A stretch of 64,000 nucleotides of DNA from the NCBI GenBank assembly GCA_027533425.1, contig JAPZUD010000006.1:1-64000 (forward strand). Reading direction: 5' to 3'. Numbering within the stretch: position 1 is the stretch's first letter; every line of letters begins with the position of its first letter. Positions 9,983-19,429 of this stretch are shown here, piece by piece. Position numbers and translations under genes: made by a program. The stretch comes from Beijerinckiaceae bacterium. GTDB taxonomy: Bacteria; Pseudomonadota; Alphaproteobacteria; Rhizobiales; Beijerinckiaceae. The notes under the pieces were generated by a model. The model searched no databases, was not told where the DNA came from, and saw only the letters and a list, made by a program, of their open reading frames with translations.

Positions 9983-10855
9983 TCAATGCGCGCCCTCAAG
10001 CCGCGACCAGATCCTCTTCTTGGTGAGATAGAGCAGGCCGGCCAGCAGGATCAGCCAGAGAATCACCTTGGTGCCGGTCTGCTTGCGCTCCTCCATCTTC
10101 GGTTCAGCCGCCCACATCAGGAAGGCTGTCAGATCGCGGGAGACCTGCTCGCGCGTGACAGGCGTACCGTCGGTATAGAAGCCCGCATCATGCGGCTTGC
10201 CGGCATCGTCGAACACGGCAACCAGCGGATTGCCCATGGCAATCTTGTTGCCCGGGAAATAACGGTTCCAGTGCAGGCCCGGCTCGACCGTCACGCCCTT
10301 GGGCGGCTCCTCGTAACCGAGCAGCAGCGCGGTGATGTAGTCCACGCCCTGTTCCTGATACTGGGTCACGATATCGAACAGGTAGAACGGGAAGCCGCGC
10401 TCATAGGTACGGGCCTTGGCGATGACCGAGAAATCCGGCGGAACCGCGCCGTTATTCGCCGCCTTGGCCGCTTCCGGGTTCGGGAAGGGCTTCGGAAAGC
10501 GATCCGACGGCCGCGCCGGACGTTCGAACATCTCGCCCGCCTCGTTCGGGCCGTCCATCACCTTGTATTCCGCCGCCAGCGTCTTGACCTGGCCTTCGGT
10601 GAAGCCCGGACCACCCGGCTGCGACAGGTTGCGGAACGAAAGCTTTTCAAGGCCATGGCACGAGGCGCAAACCTCGCGATAGACCTTGAAGCCACGCTGG
10701 AGCTGCGCCCGGTCGAACGTGCCGAACGGTCCGGAGAAGCTCCATTTCTGGCGCGGCGGCTTTTCGGCCCCGCCAGCCGCGAGGGCCGGCTGGGCCAGAG
10801 CGGCGAAGCCCGAAAGGGCAAGGGCCGCGAGCAGGAAACGAGAAGACGTCGTCAT
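9983..10855 (-). CDS. petC: Cytochrome c1 of the bc1 complex
   Basis: Signal peptide, VCASCHG heme site, C-terminal anchor LAGLLYLTKKRIWSRLEGAH. Start trimmed to MTTSSRF. Confidence 0.93.
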   Translation of the reverse strand: MTTSSRFLLAALALSGFAALAQPALAAGGAEKPPRQKWSFSGPFGTFDRAQLQRGFKVYREVCASCHGLEKLSFRNLSQPGGPGFTEGQVKTLAAEYKVMDGPNEAGEMFERPARPSDRFPKPFPNPEAAKAANNGAVPPDFSVIAKARTYERGFPFYLFDIVTQYQEQGVDYITALLLGYEEPPKGVTVEPGLHWNRYFPGNKIAMGNPLVAVFDDAGKPHDAGFYTDGTPVTREQVSRDLTAFLMWAAEPKMEERKQTGTKVILWLILLAGLLYLTKKRIWSRLEGAH

Positions 10856-10874
10856 GATAGGTTCCTTCCCGTCG

Positions 10875-12182
10875 TCAATGCTTCGGCGGCGCCGCATGCG
10901 CGCCGGCAATATGGCCGCTCCCCGCCGGGCCGAGCACCGAATCGGCGATCGAGGCCGGCAGCGCCTTGGGCTTCTCGATCAGGCCGAGCAGCGGCAGCGC
11001 CACGAGGAAATAGGCGAAGTAGATCGCGGTCAGGATCTGCGCGAAACCGACCATGTCGAGGATCGTCCGGCCACCGATCGAGAGCACGACCTTGTCGGTC
11101 GGCTGCGAGCCGGTATAGCCGAGCAGCACCGACACGACCACGAACGTCCAGAAGGCGAACTTGAACCACGGGCGATACTTGCCCGAACGGACCTTCGACG
11201 TGTCGAGCCAGGGCAGGAACGCGAGGATCGCGATCGAGGCAAACATGGCCACCACGCCGCCGAGCTTGTCCGGGATGGCGCGGAGGATGCCGTAGAACGG
11301 CAGGAAGTACCATTCCGGAACGATATGCGCCGGCGTCTTCAGCGGATCGGCCGGGATGTAGTTATCCGCATGGCCGAGGAAGTTCGGGTGATAGAAAACG
11401 AACCACGCGAAGAAGATCATGAAGCAGACCATGGCGAACAGGTCCTTCACGGTCGCATACGGCGTGAACGGCACCGTATCCTTCTTGTAGTTCTTCACCT
11501 CGACGCCCGACGGGTTGTTCTGGCCGACATGGTGCAGCGCCCAGACATGGAGGATGACCACGCCGAAGATCATGAACGGCAGCAGGTAATGCAGCGAGAA
11601 GAAGCGGTTCAGCGTCGGGTTGTCGACCGAGTAGCCGCCCCAGAGCCAGACCACGATGGTTTCCCCGACCACCGGAATGGCAGAGAACAGGTTGGTGATG
11701 ACGGTCGCACCCCAGAAGCTCATCTGGCCCCAGGGCAGCACGTAGCCGAGGAAGGCCGTAGCCATCATCAGCAGGAAGATCACCACGCCGAGGATCCAGA
11801 GCACCTCGCGCGGGGCCTTGTACGAGCCGTAATACATGCCACGGAAAATATGGATATAGACGGCGATGAAGAACATCGAGGCGCCGTTGGAATGCATGTA
11901 GCGCATCAGCCAGCCGTAATTGACGTCGCGCATGATGTGCTCGACCGACTGGAAGGCATGATCGACATGCGGCGTGTAATGCATGACCAGCACGATGCCG
12001 GTGACGATCTGCGACACCAGCATGAACATGAGGATGCCGCCGAAGGTCCAGAAATAGTTCAGGTTCCGCGGCACCGGATAGGATACGGCGGAATCATGCA
12101 TCAGCCGGACGATCGGGAGGCGGGCGTCGAGCCAGCGCTCGAACCCGGTCTTGGGCACATAGGTGGAATGATGCTCAGCCAT
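10875..12182 (-). CDS. petB: Cytochrome b of the bc1 complex
   Basis: 435 aa; [81 protein letters not shown]. Confidence 0.97.
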   Translation of the reverse strand: MAEHHSTYVPKTGFERWLDARLPIVRLMHDSAVSYPVPRNLNYFWTFGGILMFMLVSQIVTGIVLVMHYTPHVDHAFQSVEHIMRDVNYGWLMRYMHSNGASMFFIAVYIHIFRGMYYGSYKAPREVLWILGVVIFLLMMATAFLGYVLPWGQMSFWGATVITNLFSAIPVVGETIVVWLWGGYSVDNPTLNRFFSLHYLLPFMIFGVVILHVWALHHVGQNNPSGVEVKNYKKDTVPFTPYATVKDLFAMVCFMIFFAWFVFYHPNFLGHADNYIPADPLKTPAHIVPEWYFLPFYGILRAIPDKLGGVVAMFASIAILAFLPWLDTSKVRSGKYRPWFKFAFWTFVVVSVLLGYTGSQPTDKVVLSIGGRTILDMVGFAQILTAIYFAYFLVALPLLGLIEKPKALPASIADSVLGPAGSGHIAGAHAAPPKH

Positions 12183-12206
12183 TCGGGTCTCTCACTCTGG
12201 ATTCGC

Positions 12207-12731
12207 TCAGCCGATGCGGATTTTCGACGCGGACAGGAAGGTGAATTCCGGGATGTCCAGGTTGCGCGGCGCCGGGCCTTTGCGGATACGCCCGGCATTG
12301 TCGTAATGCGAGCCGTGGCAGGGGCAATACCAACCATTGAAATCGCCCGAGAAGCCGATCGGCACGCAGCCCAGATGGGTGCAGTTGCCATAGACGACGA
12401 CCCATTGTTCCTGCGCCTTGCCCTCGAACGCGCGGATGCGGGCCGCATCCGGCTGCGGATCCGGCAGGCCGGACGCATCATCCTTCTTGGACGCCTCGAT
12501 CTCGGCCGCCGTGCGGTGCCGGACGAAGATCGGCTTGCCACGCCATTTCAGCGTGATCGCGCGCCCTTCGGCGATCGGTGCCAGGTCGACTTCGACCGGC
12601 GCACCCGCCGCAATGGTCGACGCATCCGGTGACATCTGCGAAATCAGCGGCCAGGCCACACCGCCCACGGCGACGGCACCGGCTGCGCCGGTAGCCAGAA
12701 ACAGAAAATCACGGCGGTTCGGTTCGCTCAT
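12207..12731 (-). CDS. petA: Ubiquinol-cytochrome c reductase Rieske iron-sulfur subunit
   Basis: MSEPNRRDFLFLATGAAGAVAVGG TAT-like N-term; CTHLGCVP and CPCHGSHYD. Confidence 0.96.
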   Translation of the reverse strand: MSEPNRRDFLFLATGAAGAVAVGGVAWPLISQMSPDASTIAAGAPVEVDLAPIAEGRAITLKWRGKPIFVRHRTAAEIEASKKDDASGLPDPQPDAARIRAFEGKAQEQWVVVYGNCTHLGCVPIGFSGDFNGWYCPCHGSHYDNAGRIRKGPAPRNLDIPEFTFLSASKIRIG

Positions 12732-13006
12732 CGATTGATCAGCCACAATCCTAATCCTTCTTTCACCCTGGCGCACCGCGACCATGGAGATGCCCGGCGA
12801 CGAGAGCCTGGCGACAGCCTCAGGAATATCCCGATGCAGATAGCATTCGGCTATCCGGATTGGAGAGGCGAATTGCCTCAGCCATCCCACCCGGTCCCGG
12901 GCGACACCCGGCCGGATCGCATATTGGAACGATCCTGAATTGCAAGGCTCATGGCACCGTCTATATCGCTTGTCCATCCCTTTCCGCGTTCCCTGGCCCC
13001 TGAACA

Positions 13007-13531
13007 ATGGTCGACCTTCGCCAAACCGCAATTCCACCATCGCCCCTGAGGCTTGCTCTGTACGAACCGGATATCCCCCAGAATGCGGGGACGCTGTTCC
13101 GGCTGGGCGCCTGCCTCGGCGTGCCGGTCGATCTGATCGAGCCGGCAGGATTTGACGCCTCCGACCGCAACCTGCGCCGCGCCGGCCTCGATTACCTGCA
13201 CCGGCTCGACCTCACGCGGCACCTCTCCTATGCCCATTTCCGGGCGGCAACCCGGGCGAAGGGCCAGCGCCTTGTACTTGCCACGACGCGCGGCGCGGTG
13301 GCGCATCACCGTTTTGCCTTCCGGCCCGGCGACATCATCATGCTCGGCCGGGAAAGCGCCGGCGTGCCGGATCCCGTGCAGGAGGATGCCGATGCGCGCA
13401 TCGTCATCCCGATGCAGCCCGGCCTGCGTTCGCTCAATGTCGCGGTTTCCGGCGCCATTCTGGTTGCGGAAGCGTTGCGCCAGCTTGACGGTTTCGCGTC
13501 GACAGATGCACAACCGGACGGGGAACTGTAA
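13007..13531 (+). CDS. trmL: tRNA (cytidine/uridine-2'-O-)-methyltransferase
   Basis: ALYEPDIPQNAGTLFRLGACLGVPVDLIEPAGF, FRPGDIIMLGRESAGVPD, IPMQPGLRSLNVAVSGAI (SPOUT). Confidence 0.92.
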   Translation: MVDLRQTAIPPSPLRLALYEPDIPQNAGTLFRLGACLGVPVDLIEPAGFDASDRNLRRAGLDYLHRLDLTRHLSYAHFRAATRAKGQRLVLATTRGAVAHHRFAFRPGDIIMLGRESAGVPDPVQEDADARIVIPMQPGLRSLNVAVSGAILVAEALRQLDGFASTDAQPDGEL

Positions 13532-13554
13532 AGAAGACATGACACGAGGACCGC

Positions 13555-14451
13555 ATGACCCTTGCCGACCAGCCTGAACTCGTCGCCCGCCGTGCCCGCG
13601 CCTCGGAATGGTTCCTCTCTCTCCAGCAGCGCATCATGGCAGCCTTCGAGGCGGTCGAGGTCGAGGCGACAGGCCCCTTCTTCCCCGAGGCGACCCTGCC
13701 GGGCAAGGCTGAATTCAAGCCCTGGAGCCGCAACAACCATGACGGCTCGCCGGGCGGCGGCGGCACGATGGGCATGATTCGTGGCCGCGTCTTCGAGAAG
13801 GCCGGCGTGCATGTCAGCCATGTCCACGGCACTTTCGCGCCGGAATTCGCCAAGGAAATTCCCGGCGCCGACGCGGATCCGAACTTCGCGGCGACGGGCA
13901 TCTCGCTGATCGCCCATCCCTGGAACCCGCATGCGCCGACCGTGCATATGAACACCCGCTTCGTGGTGACCTCAAAAGCCTGGTTCGGCGGCGGCGCCGA
14001 TCTCACGCCGGTGCTCATGCGCCGGCGCGAGCAGGCGGACCCGGATTCGCAGGCTTTCCATGCGGCGATGAAAGTGCCCTGTGATGCACATGGCCGCGAT
14101 TATCCGCGCTACAAGGCGTGGTGCGACGACTATTTCCACCTGAAACACAGGAACGAGCCTCGCGGTATCGGCGGCATCTTCTACGATTATGTCGCCACGG
14201 GCGACTGGGAAGCCGATTTCGCCTTCACCCGGGCTGTCGGCGAGGCCTTCCTCGACGCCTATCTCCCTATCCTGCGTGCCAATATCGCCAAGCCCTGGAC
14301 CGAAGCCGATCGCGAGGAACAGCAGGTACGCCGCGGCCGCTATGTCGAGTTCAACCTGCTCTATGACCGCGGGACGATTTTTGGCCTGCGCACCGGCGGC
14401 AACGTCGAATCGATCCTGTCCTCGATGCCGCCTTCGGTCCGCTGGCCCTGA
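13555..14451 (+). CDS. hemF: Oxygen-dependent coproporphyrinogen III oxidase
   Basis: [76 protein letters not shown]. Confidence 0.97.
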   Translation: MTLADQPELVARRARASEWFLSLQQRIMAAFEAVEVEATGPFFPEATLPGKAEFKPWSRNNHDGSPGGGGTMGMIRGRVFEKAGVHVSHVHGTFAPEFAKEIPGADADPNFAATGISLIAHPWNPHAPTVHMNTRFVVTSKAWFGGGADLTPVLMRRREQADPDSQAFHAAMKVPCDAHGRDYPRYKAWCDDYFHLKHRNEPRGIGGIFYDYVATGDWEADFAFTRAVGEAFLDAYLPILRANIAKPWTEADREEQQVRRGRYVEFNLLYDRGTIFGLRTGGNVESILSSMPPSVRWP

Positions 14452-14453
14452 TC

Positions 14454-15692
14454 TCAGCGGCCGCTCCCGCCGCCGCCGAGGAAGCGCGAGAAAAGCGCGC
14501 GCTGCTCGGCTTCCGATTCCGGTGCGCCGGCCTCGATCCAGGCCGTCCGGAAGGCAGCAAGCCGGGCGCCAACGACCGGCCCCGGGGTGAAGCCGGCAGC
14601 GAGGAAATCGCGCCCCGACACATGCAGCCGCGGATGCTTTTCCGCCGCCTCCGCCAAGGCGAGGACCCGCTCCGGCTCGGGGGAAACCGAAGCCGCCAGG
14701 GCAATGGCCTCGCCGGCGGCCAGCGGAAAATCCTCGGCGAGCCAACTGGCAAGATGCGCCGCGCCGCGGGTGATCAGATCCTCCGCCCCGGCGCATTGCT
14801 CGAGCCAGCGCTTCTCCTCGTTCGACAGCTTCAGCGCCTCCTGCAAGGCGGGGTCGACCAGCCCCTTGCGCGACAGCAGGGCCGCCAGCCGGGCCAGGAC
14901 CGGCCAGGCGAGATCCGGCCGCCGGGCCTGCAAGCCGGCCCGCGCGGCGAACCGGTCGAGATCGGCCTGGATCCCGAGCAGGTCGGGCAGGAGCCCGGCC
15001 TCGCCCATCTGCCGGAGAACCGGCAGGACATGGGCAGCCATCAGCAGCTTGAACACTTCCTGCCGGACCCGCTCGCGCGAGAGGCCGGCAAACCCGGCCC
15101 GCTGCCGGCGGATCGCCGCAAGCCCTGCCGGATCGAGCCGCCCGCCGCCATAGCGCGCCGAGAACCGGAAGAAGCGCAGGCCCCGCAGGTAATCCTCGCG
15201 CAGCCGCGTCTCCGGATCGCCGATGAAGCGAACGATCCGCGCTGCAAGATCCGCCTCGCCGCCGAAATAGTCATGGAGGCGGCCGTCCTGCCCGAGGGAA
15301 AGGGCGTTGATGGTGAAATCCCGCCGCGCGGCATCTTCCCGGAAATCACGACCGAACACCACGCGCGCATGCCGGCCATCGGTCTCGACATCGCGGCGCA
15401 GGGTCGTGACCTCGAAGCTCCGCCCCTCGCGCAGCAGCGTGATCGTGCCATGCTCGATACCGGTCGGCACCGCCTTCCAGCCTATCGCCTTGCCACGCTT
15501 GAGAGTGTCCGGCGGCTGGAGCGTGGTTGCCAGATCGACATCCTCGGTCGGCTCGCCGAGCAGCGTGTTCCGCACGATGCCGCCGACAAGGCGCGTCTCC
15601 TCGCCCGGCGGATTCAGCGCAACCATCAGGTTCGACAGGACAGGGTCCGCCAGCAGCGCCTCAAGGCGGCGAATGACGGCCCCGTCCCTCAC
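14454..15692 (-). CDS. CCA tRNA nucleotidyltransferase / poly(A) polymerase family
   Basis: LVGGIVRNTLLGEPTEDVDLATTLQP, EDAARRDFTINALSLG, ETRLREDYLRGLRFFRFSARYG. Confidence 0.93.
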   Translation of the reverse strand: MRDGAVIRRLEALLADPVLSNLMVALNPPGEETRLVGGIVRNTLLGEPTEDVDLATTLQPPDTLKRGKAIGWKAVPTGIEHGTITLLREGRSFEVTTLRRDVETDGRHARVVFGRDFREDAARRDFTINALSLGQDGRLHDYFGGEADLAARIVRFIGDPETRLREDYLRGLRFFRFSARYGGGRLDPAGLAAIRRQRAGFAGLSRERVRQEVFKLLMAAHVLPVLRQMGEAGLLPDLLGIQADLDRFAARAGLQARRPDLAWPVLARLAALLSRKGLVDPALQEALKLSNEEKRWLEQCAGAEDLITRGAAHLASWLAEDFPLAAGEAIALAASVSPEPERVLALAEAAEKHPRLHVSGRDFLAAGFTPGPVVGARLAAFRTAWIEAGAPESEAEQRALFSRFLGGGGSGR

Positions 15693-15952
15693 TCGACCCG
15701 TCCCGGCACGAGCTGGCCATCCTTGAAAACGGCCGGCGAATAGGCGCCCGTATGCGCTTCATCCAGCAGGCCGTAAACGACGAGGACCAGCGCCATCAGG
15801 GCCACGCCGGCCAGCGTCTGCCATTGCAGCGCCTTCCGCGTCAGGATCTTCTTGGCCGCCCGCGGATTGCGCTGCTGCCAGATCAGGAATCCCGCATAGC
15901 AGAGGAAAGGCAGGATGAAGAAGCCGGCCAGTTCGAAGACAATGCGCGCCAT
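15689..15952 (-). CDS. DUF6111-like small membrane protein
   Basis: 87 aa, two TM segments, coupled to the CCA enzyme by a 4-nt overlap. Confidence 0.7.
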   Translation of the reverse strand: MARIVFELAGFFILPFLCYAGFLIWQQRNPRAAKKILTRKALQWQTLAGVALMALVLVVYGLLDEAHTGAYSPAVFKDGQLVPGRVE

Positions 15953-15982
15953 GAAGCCTCGTTGATAAGTGAAACTCGTTGA

Positions 15983-16624
15983 TCAGTAACGTTCCGCCAT
16001 CGACCGCAGGATCCCGGCCGTCACCCCCCAGATATAGGCATCGTGATGGTCAAGGATATAGAAGATGCGCTCCCGCCCCCGCCAGAAGATGGTCGATTGC
16101 CGGTAGCGCGCGAGATCCAGCGCCTGGGCGAGCGGCACTTCGAAGACCCGCGCCACCTCCGAAGGGTCGGGCCGGAGCGCGAGGTCGGGCTCCACCAGGG
16201 CGACCAGCGGCTGGACGCGGAACCCCGTTCCGGAGAAATAGTTCGGCAGGAATCCCAGTGGCTCCACCCGGTCGGGCGGAAGGCCGATCTCCTCCTCCGC
16301 CTCGCGAAGTGCGGCATCCACCGCCGTCTCGCCCGGCTCGATCCGGCCGCCCGGAAAGGCCACCTGCCCCGCATGCGTCGAGAGATGGCCCGAACGCTCG
16401 GTCAGCAATACGGTCGGCCCGGTCGGCCGCTTGATGACAGGATAGAGCACAGCTGCCGGCTTCGCCTTTTCCAGCATGCCCGGCTCCATCGGCAATCCGG
16501 CAATGACGTGATCGCCATAGGGTGCCGCACCGGCATGGGCGTCACGCGGCTCGGGCAACAGCAATTCGCGCGCCCGGGCCACGAAGCGCGGCAACTCGAC
16601 CGGTCGCGACATCGTGTCACGCAT
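15983..16624 (-). CDS. CoA pyrophosphatase (NUDIX)
   Basis: Nudix box GGRIEPGETAVDAALREAEEEIGL; start trimmed to 16624. Confidence 0.88.
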   Translation of the reverse strand: MRDTMSRPVELPRFVARARELLLPEPRDAHAGAAPYGDHVIAGLPMEPGMLEKAKPAAVLYPVIKRPTGPTVLLTERSGHLSTHAGQVAFPGGRIEPGETAVDAALREAEEEIGLPPDRVEPLGFLPNYFSGTGFRVQPLVALVEPDLALRPDPSEVARVFEVPLAQALDLARYRQSTIFWRGRERIFYILDHHDAYIWGVTAGILRSMAERY

Positions 16625-17213
16625 GGCCTGCCTCCGGCACGCCGAAGACCTGCCCCCCGACAGCCAGCCCGATCCGGCCGTCGGGCAACTCGACCAGACG
16701 CTCGGCCAGATCGATCGCAAGCGCGCGGGTCAGACGGGCCCAGAGCCCGCCCCGGACCAGCACATAGGGTTTCAGCCCGCCCCCCGGCTCGACCTCGAAC
16801 CGGATCGGATGGGCGGCATCAACGGTCACGATCTCGTCGAGATTGGTCCGGAAGGCGAGGCCCGGCGCACCCTCAGACTCGATTGGCGCCATTTCCACGG
16901 CAAGAAAGGGGGCATCCTCGACCTCGATCCCTACCCGCTCGACCGGCGTGACCAGCACATGCCGGTCCTCGTCCTTGCGGAGAATGGTGGAAAACAGCTT
17001 CACCAAAGCCGGCCGCATGATCGGCGTGCCCATGTAGAACCAGCGCCCGTCCCTTGCGATGCGCATGTCGATCTCGCCGCAATAGGCCGGGTTCCAGCGT
17101 TCGACCGGAGGTAGCGCGCGACCGCCATGGGCCATGGCCGCCTCGAGAAAGCGCGAGGGCAGCCCAGATGGCAGCTCGGGAAGCAAGCCGGGAGGCGTGA
17201 GCCGGGAGTTCAT
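16617..17213 (-). CDS. DUF1285-containing protein
   Basis: WNPAYCGEIDMRIARDGRWFYMGTPIMRPALVKLFSTILRKDEDRHVLVTPVE; ORF start trimmed to MNSRLTPPG at 17213. Confidence 0.85.
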   Translation of the reverse strand: MNSRLTPPGLLPELPSGLPSRFLEAAMAHGGRALPPVERWNPAYCGEIDMRIARDGRWFYMGTPIMRPALVKLFSTILRKDEDRHVLVTPVERVGIEVEDAPFLAVEMAPIESEGAPGLAFRTNLDEIVTVDAAHPIRFEVEPGGGLKPYVLVRGGLWARLTRALAIDLAERLVELPDGRIGLAVGGQVFGVPEAGHA

Positions 17214-17435
17214 GGCCGTTGATGTAGGACGTAGCGCGGCAAACGCAAAGCCATTCCGCCTTGCCCCCGCCATGATTGCCCCCTCGACTGGCACCGGAAT
17301 TGCGGATCGACCTCGGGACGACCGCGCGGCACACAAAGTTGTGTACCGCAAATTCGGGGGTCGTGACGTTTCGCGCATTGCCGACCGGGCAGTGGCGTTC
17401 CAGATTGGTTTGATAGACGGCAAGGAGAATCGGCC

Positions 17436-18449
17436 ATGCGGGAAGCACCCACCTCGTCGGACCAGCCGGCGGATTTCGCCGCTTCCTTCGTGCGGATGGC
17501 AGAGGATGCCGCCGGCAATCTCGTCCGGGCCCGCGCCGAAATCGGCAAGGCCATTTTCGGGCAGGAACGCGTGATCGAGGAAGCCCTCGTCACTGTGCTT
17601 TCCGGCGGCCATGCCCTGCTGGTCGGGGTGCCCGGCCTCGCCAAGACCAAGCTTGTCGAAACCATGGGCAAGGTGCTTGGTCTTGATGCGCGCCGCGTCC
17701 AGTTCACGCCTGACCTGATGCCCTCCGACATTCTCGGCACCGAGATTCTCGAGGAGCCGACACCCGGCAAGCGCGCCTTCCGCTTCGTGAAAGGGCCCGT
17801 CTTCGCCGAATTGCTGATGGCGGATGAAATCAACCGCGCCAGCCCGCGCACCCAGTCGGCCCTGCTGCAGGCGATGCAGGAAGGGTTCGTGACGATCGCC
17901 GGGCAACGCCATGACCTGCCCAAGCCTTTCCACGTGCTGGCGACACAGAACCCGATCGAGCAGGAAGGCACCTATCCGCTGCCGGAAGCCCAGCTTGACC
18001 GCTTCCTGCTCGAAATCGATGTCGATTACCCGGACCGCGATGCCGAACGCCGCATGCTGATCGAAACCACAGGCTCGGAATCAAGCGAGATCCAGGCCGT
18101 CTTCTCGGCCGAGGGTATTCTTGCCGCGCAGCGGCTCGTCCGCCGCCTGCCGGTGGGCGACAGCATCGTCGAATCCATCCTCGATCTCGTCCGCTCGGCC
18201 CGCCCCCTGCCGGGCACGCCGCTCGCCGAGAAGCTGGTCTGGGGTCCAGGCCCGCGCGCCAGCCAGGCGCTCATGCTCGCCATCCGCGCCCGCGCCCTGA
18301 TCGATGGCCGCCTGTCGCCCTCGCTGGACGATGTCGTGGCCCTGGCCGAACCCGTCCTGAAACACAGGATGGCCCTTTCCTTCGCGGCCCGGGCGGAAGG
18401 CGAGACCATCAGCAAGATCATCCGCTCCCTGACCGACCGCTTCGCCTGA
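17436..18449 (+). CDS. MoxR family AAA+ ATPase
   Basis: GGHALLVGVPGLAKTKLVETM Walker A, LLMADEINRASPRTQSALLQAMQEG Walker B. Confidence 0.93.
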   Translation: MREAPTSSDQPADFAASFVRMAEDAAGNLVRARAEIGKAIFGQERVIEEALVTVLSGGHALLVGVPGLAKTKLVETMGKVLGLDARRVQFTPDLMPSDILGTEILEEPTPGKRAFRFVKGPVFAELLMADEINRASPRTQSALLQAMQEGFVTIAGQRHDLPKPFHVLATQNPIEQEGTYPLPEAQLDRFLLEIDVDYPDRDAERRMLIETTGSESSEIQAVFSAEGILAAQRLVRRLPVGDSIVESILDLVRSARPLPGTPLAEKLVWGPGPRASQALMLAIRARALIDGRLSPSLDDVVALAEPVLKHRMALSFAARAEGETISKIIRSLTDRFA

Positions 18450-18469
18450 GGGCAGCAAGGACAGCCTGC

Positions 18470-19429
18470 ATGAAGGTCGAGGAAGCCCATTCCGTTCCCC
18501 CCTTCGCCGGCAAGGTGCCCCTTTCGCTGGCGAGCGAGGCTGCCCAACTCGCCGAAGTGCTGCCGCATCTCGTGGTGGAGGCGCGGAATGTGGCCGCGCA
18601 ACTTCAGCTCGGCATCCATGGACGGCGTCGGCCTGGCCCCGGCGAGGAATTCTGGGAATTCCGGCCCTTCGTGGCCGGCGAATCCACCAGCCGGATCGAC
18701 TGGCGGCGCTCCGCCCGCGATGACCGGCTCTATGTCCGCGAACGGGAATGGGAAAGCGCCTCGGCGCATTGGCTCTGGATCGATTTCTCAGCCTCGATGC
18801 ATTTCGGCTCGCGCCTTGCCGGCCGTGCCAAACGGGATCGCGCTGTCTTGATCGGCCTGGCCCTCGCAGACCTGCTGGTCCATGCCGGCGAGCGGGTCGG
18901 CCTGCCCGGCCGCACGCATCCGATGGCCTCGCGCAACATCGTGATGCGCCTTGCCGAGGCCCTGCTCCGGCAGGACAGGTCCGGCATCGACCCGCTGACC
19001 ATGGAAGCCCTGCCGGAAAGCCTGCCGGTCAAGCGGCATGACCATGTGATCCTGATTGGTGATTTCATCATGCCGATGCCGCTTTTCGCCGAGCGGATCG
19101 CCCGGATCGCCCATCGCGGCGCCAAGGGTACGATCGTTCTCGTCCGCGATCCGGTCGAGGAGGAGTTCCCCTTTTCCGGCGAGTTCGAGTTCGAGGCTCT
19201 TGAAACAGACGAAACCTGGCGCGTCGGGGAGGCGCAGGACATCGCGCTCCGCTACCGCGAACGCATCGCCTCGATCAACGAGGAGATGCGTCGCGTGGCC
19301 CTCAGGCACGGCTTCGGCTTCGTGCGGCACCTGACGCACCGGCCCGCGGCGGAAACCCTGCTCGCGCTCGCGGCGATGATCGGCGGGCAGGTCCTGCCGG
19401 CCCATTCGGCTTTGGGGGCAACGCCATGA
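18470..19429 (+). CDS. DUF58 domain-containing protein
   Basis: GRRRPGPGEEFWEFRPFVAGESTSRIDWRRSARDDRLYVREREWE. Confidence 0.92.
   Translation: MKVEEAHSVPPFAGKVPLSLASEAAQLAEVLPHLVVEARNVAAQLQLGIHGRRRPGPGEEFWEFRPFVAGESTSRIDWRRSARDDRLYVREREWESASAHWLWIDFSASMHFGSRLAGRAKRDRAVLIGLALADLLVHAGERVGLPGRTHPMASRNIVMRLAEALLRQDRSGIDPLTMEALPESLPVKRHDHVILIGDFIMPMPLFAERIARIAHRGAKGTIVLVRDPVEEEFPFSGEFEFEALETDETWRVGEAQDIALRYRERIASINEEMRRVALRHGFGFVRHLTHRPAAETLLALAAMIGGQVLPAHSALGATP

Noticed and set aside
10686-12632. 648-aa plus-strand ORF antisense to petB/petC
   Set aside because: Opposite strand has unambiguous cytochrome b, c1 and Rieske sequences; this is a GC-driven shadow ORF.
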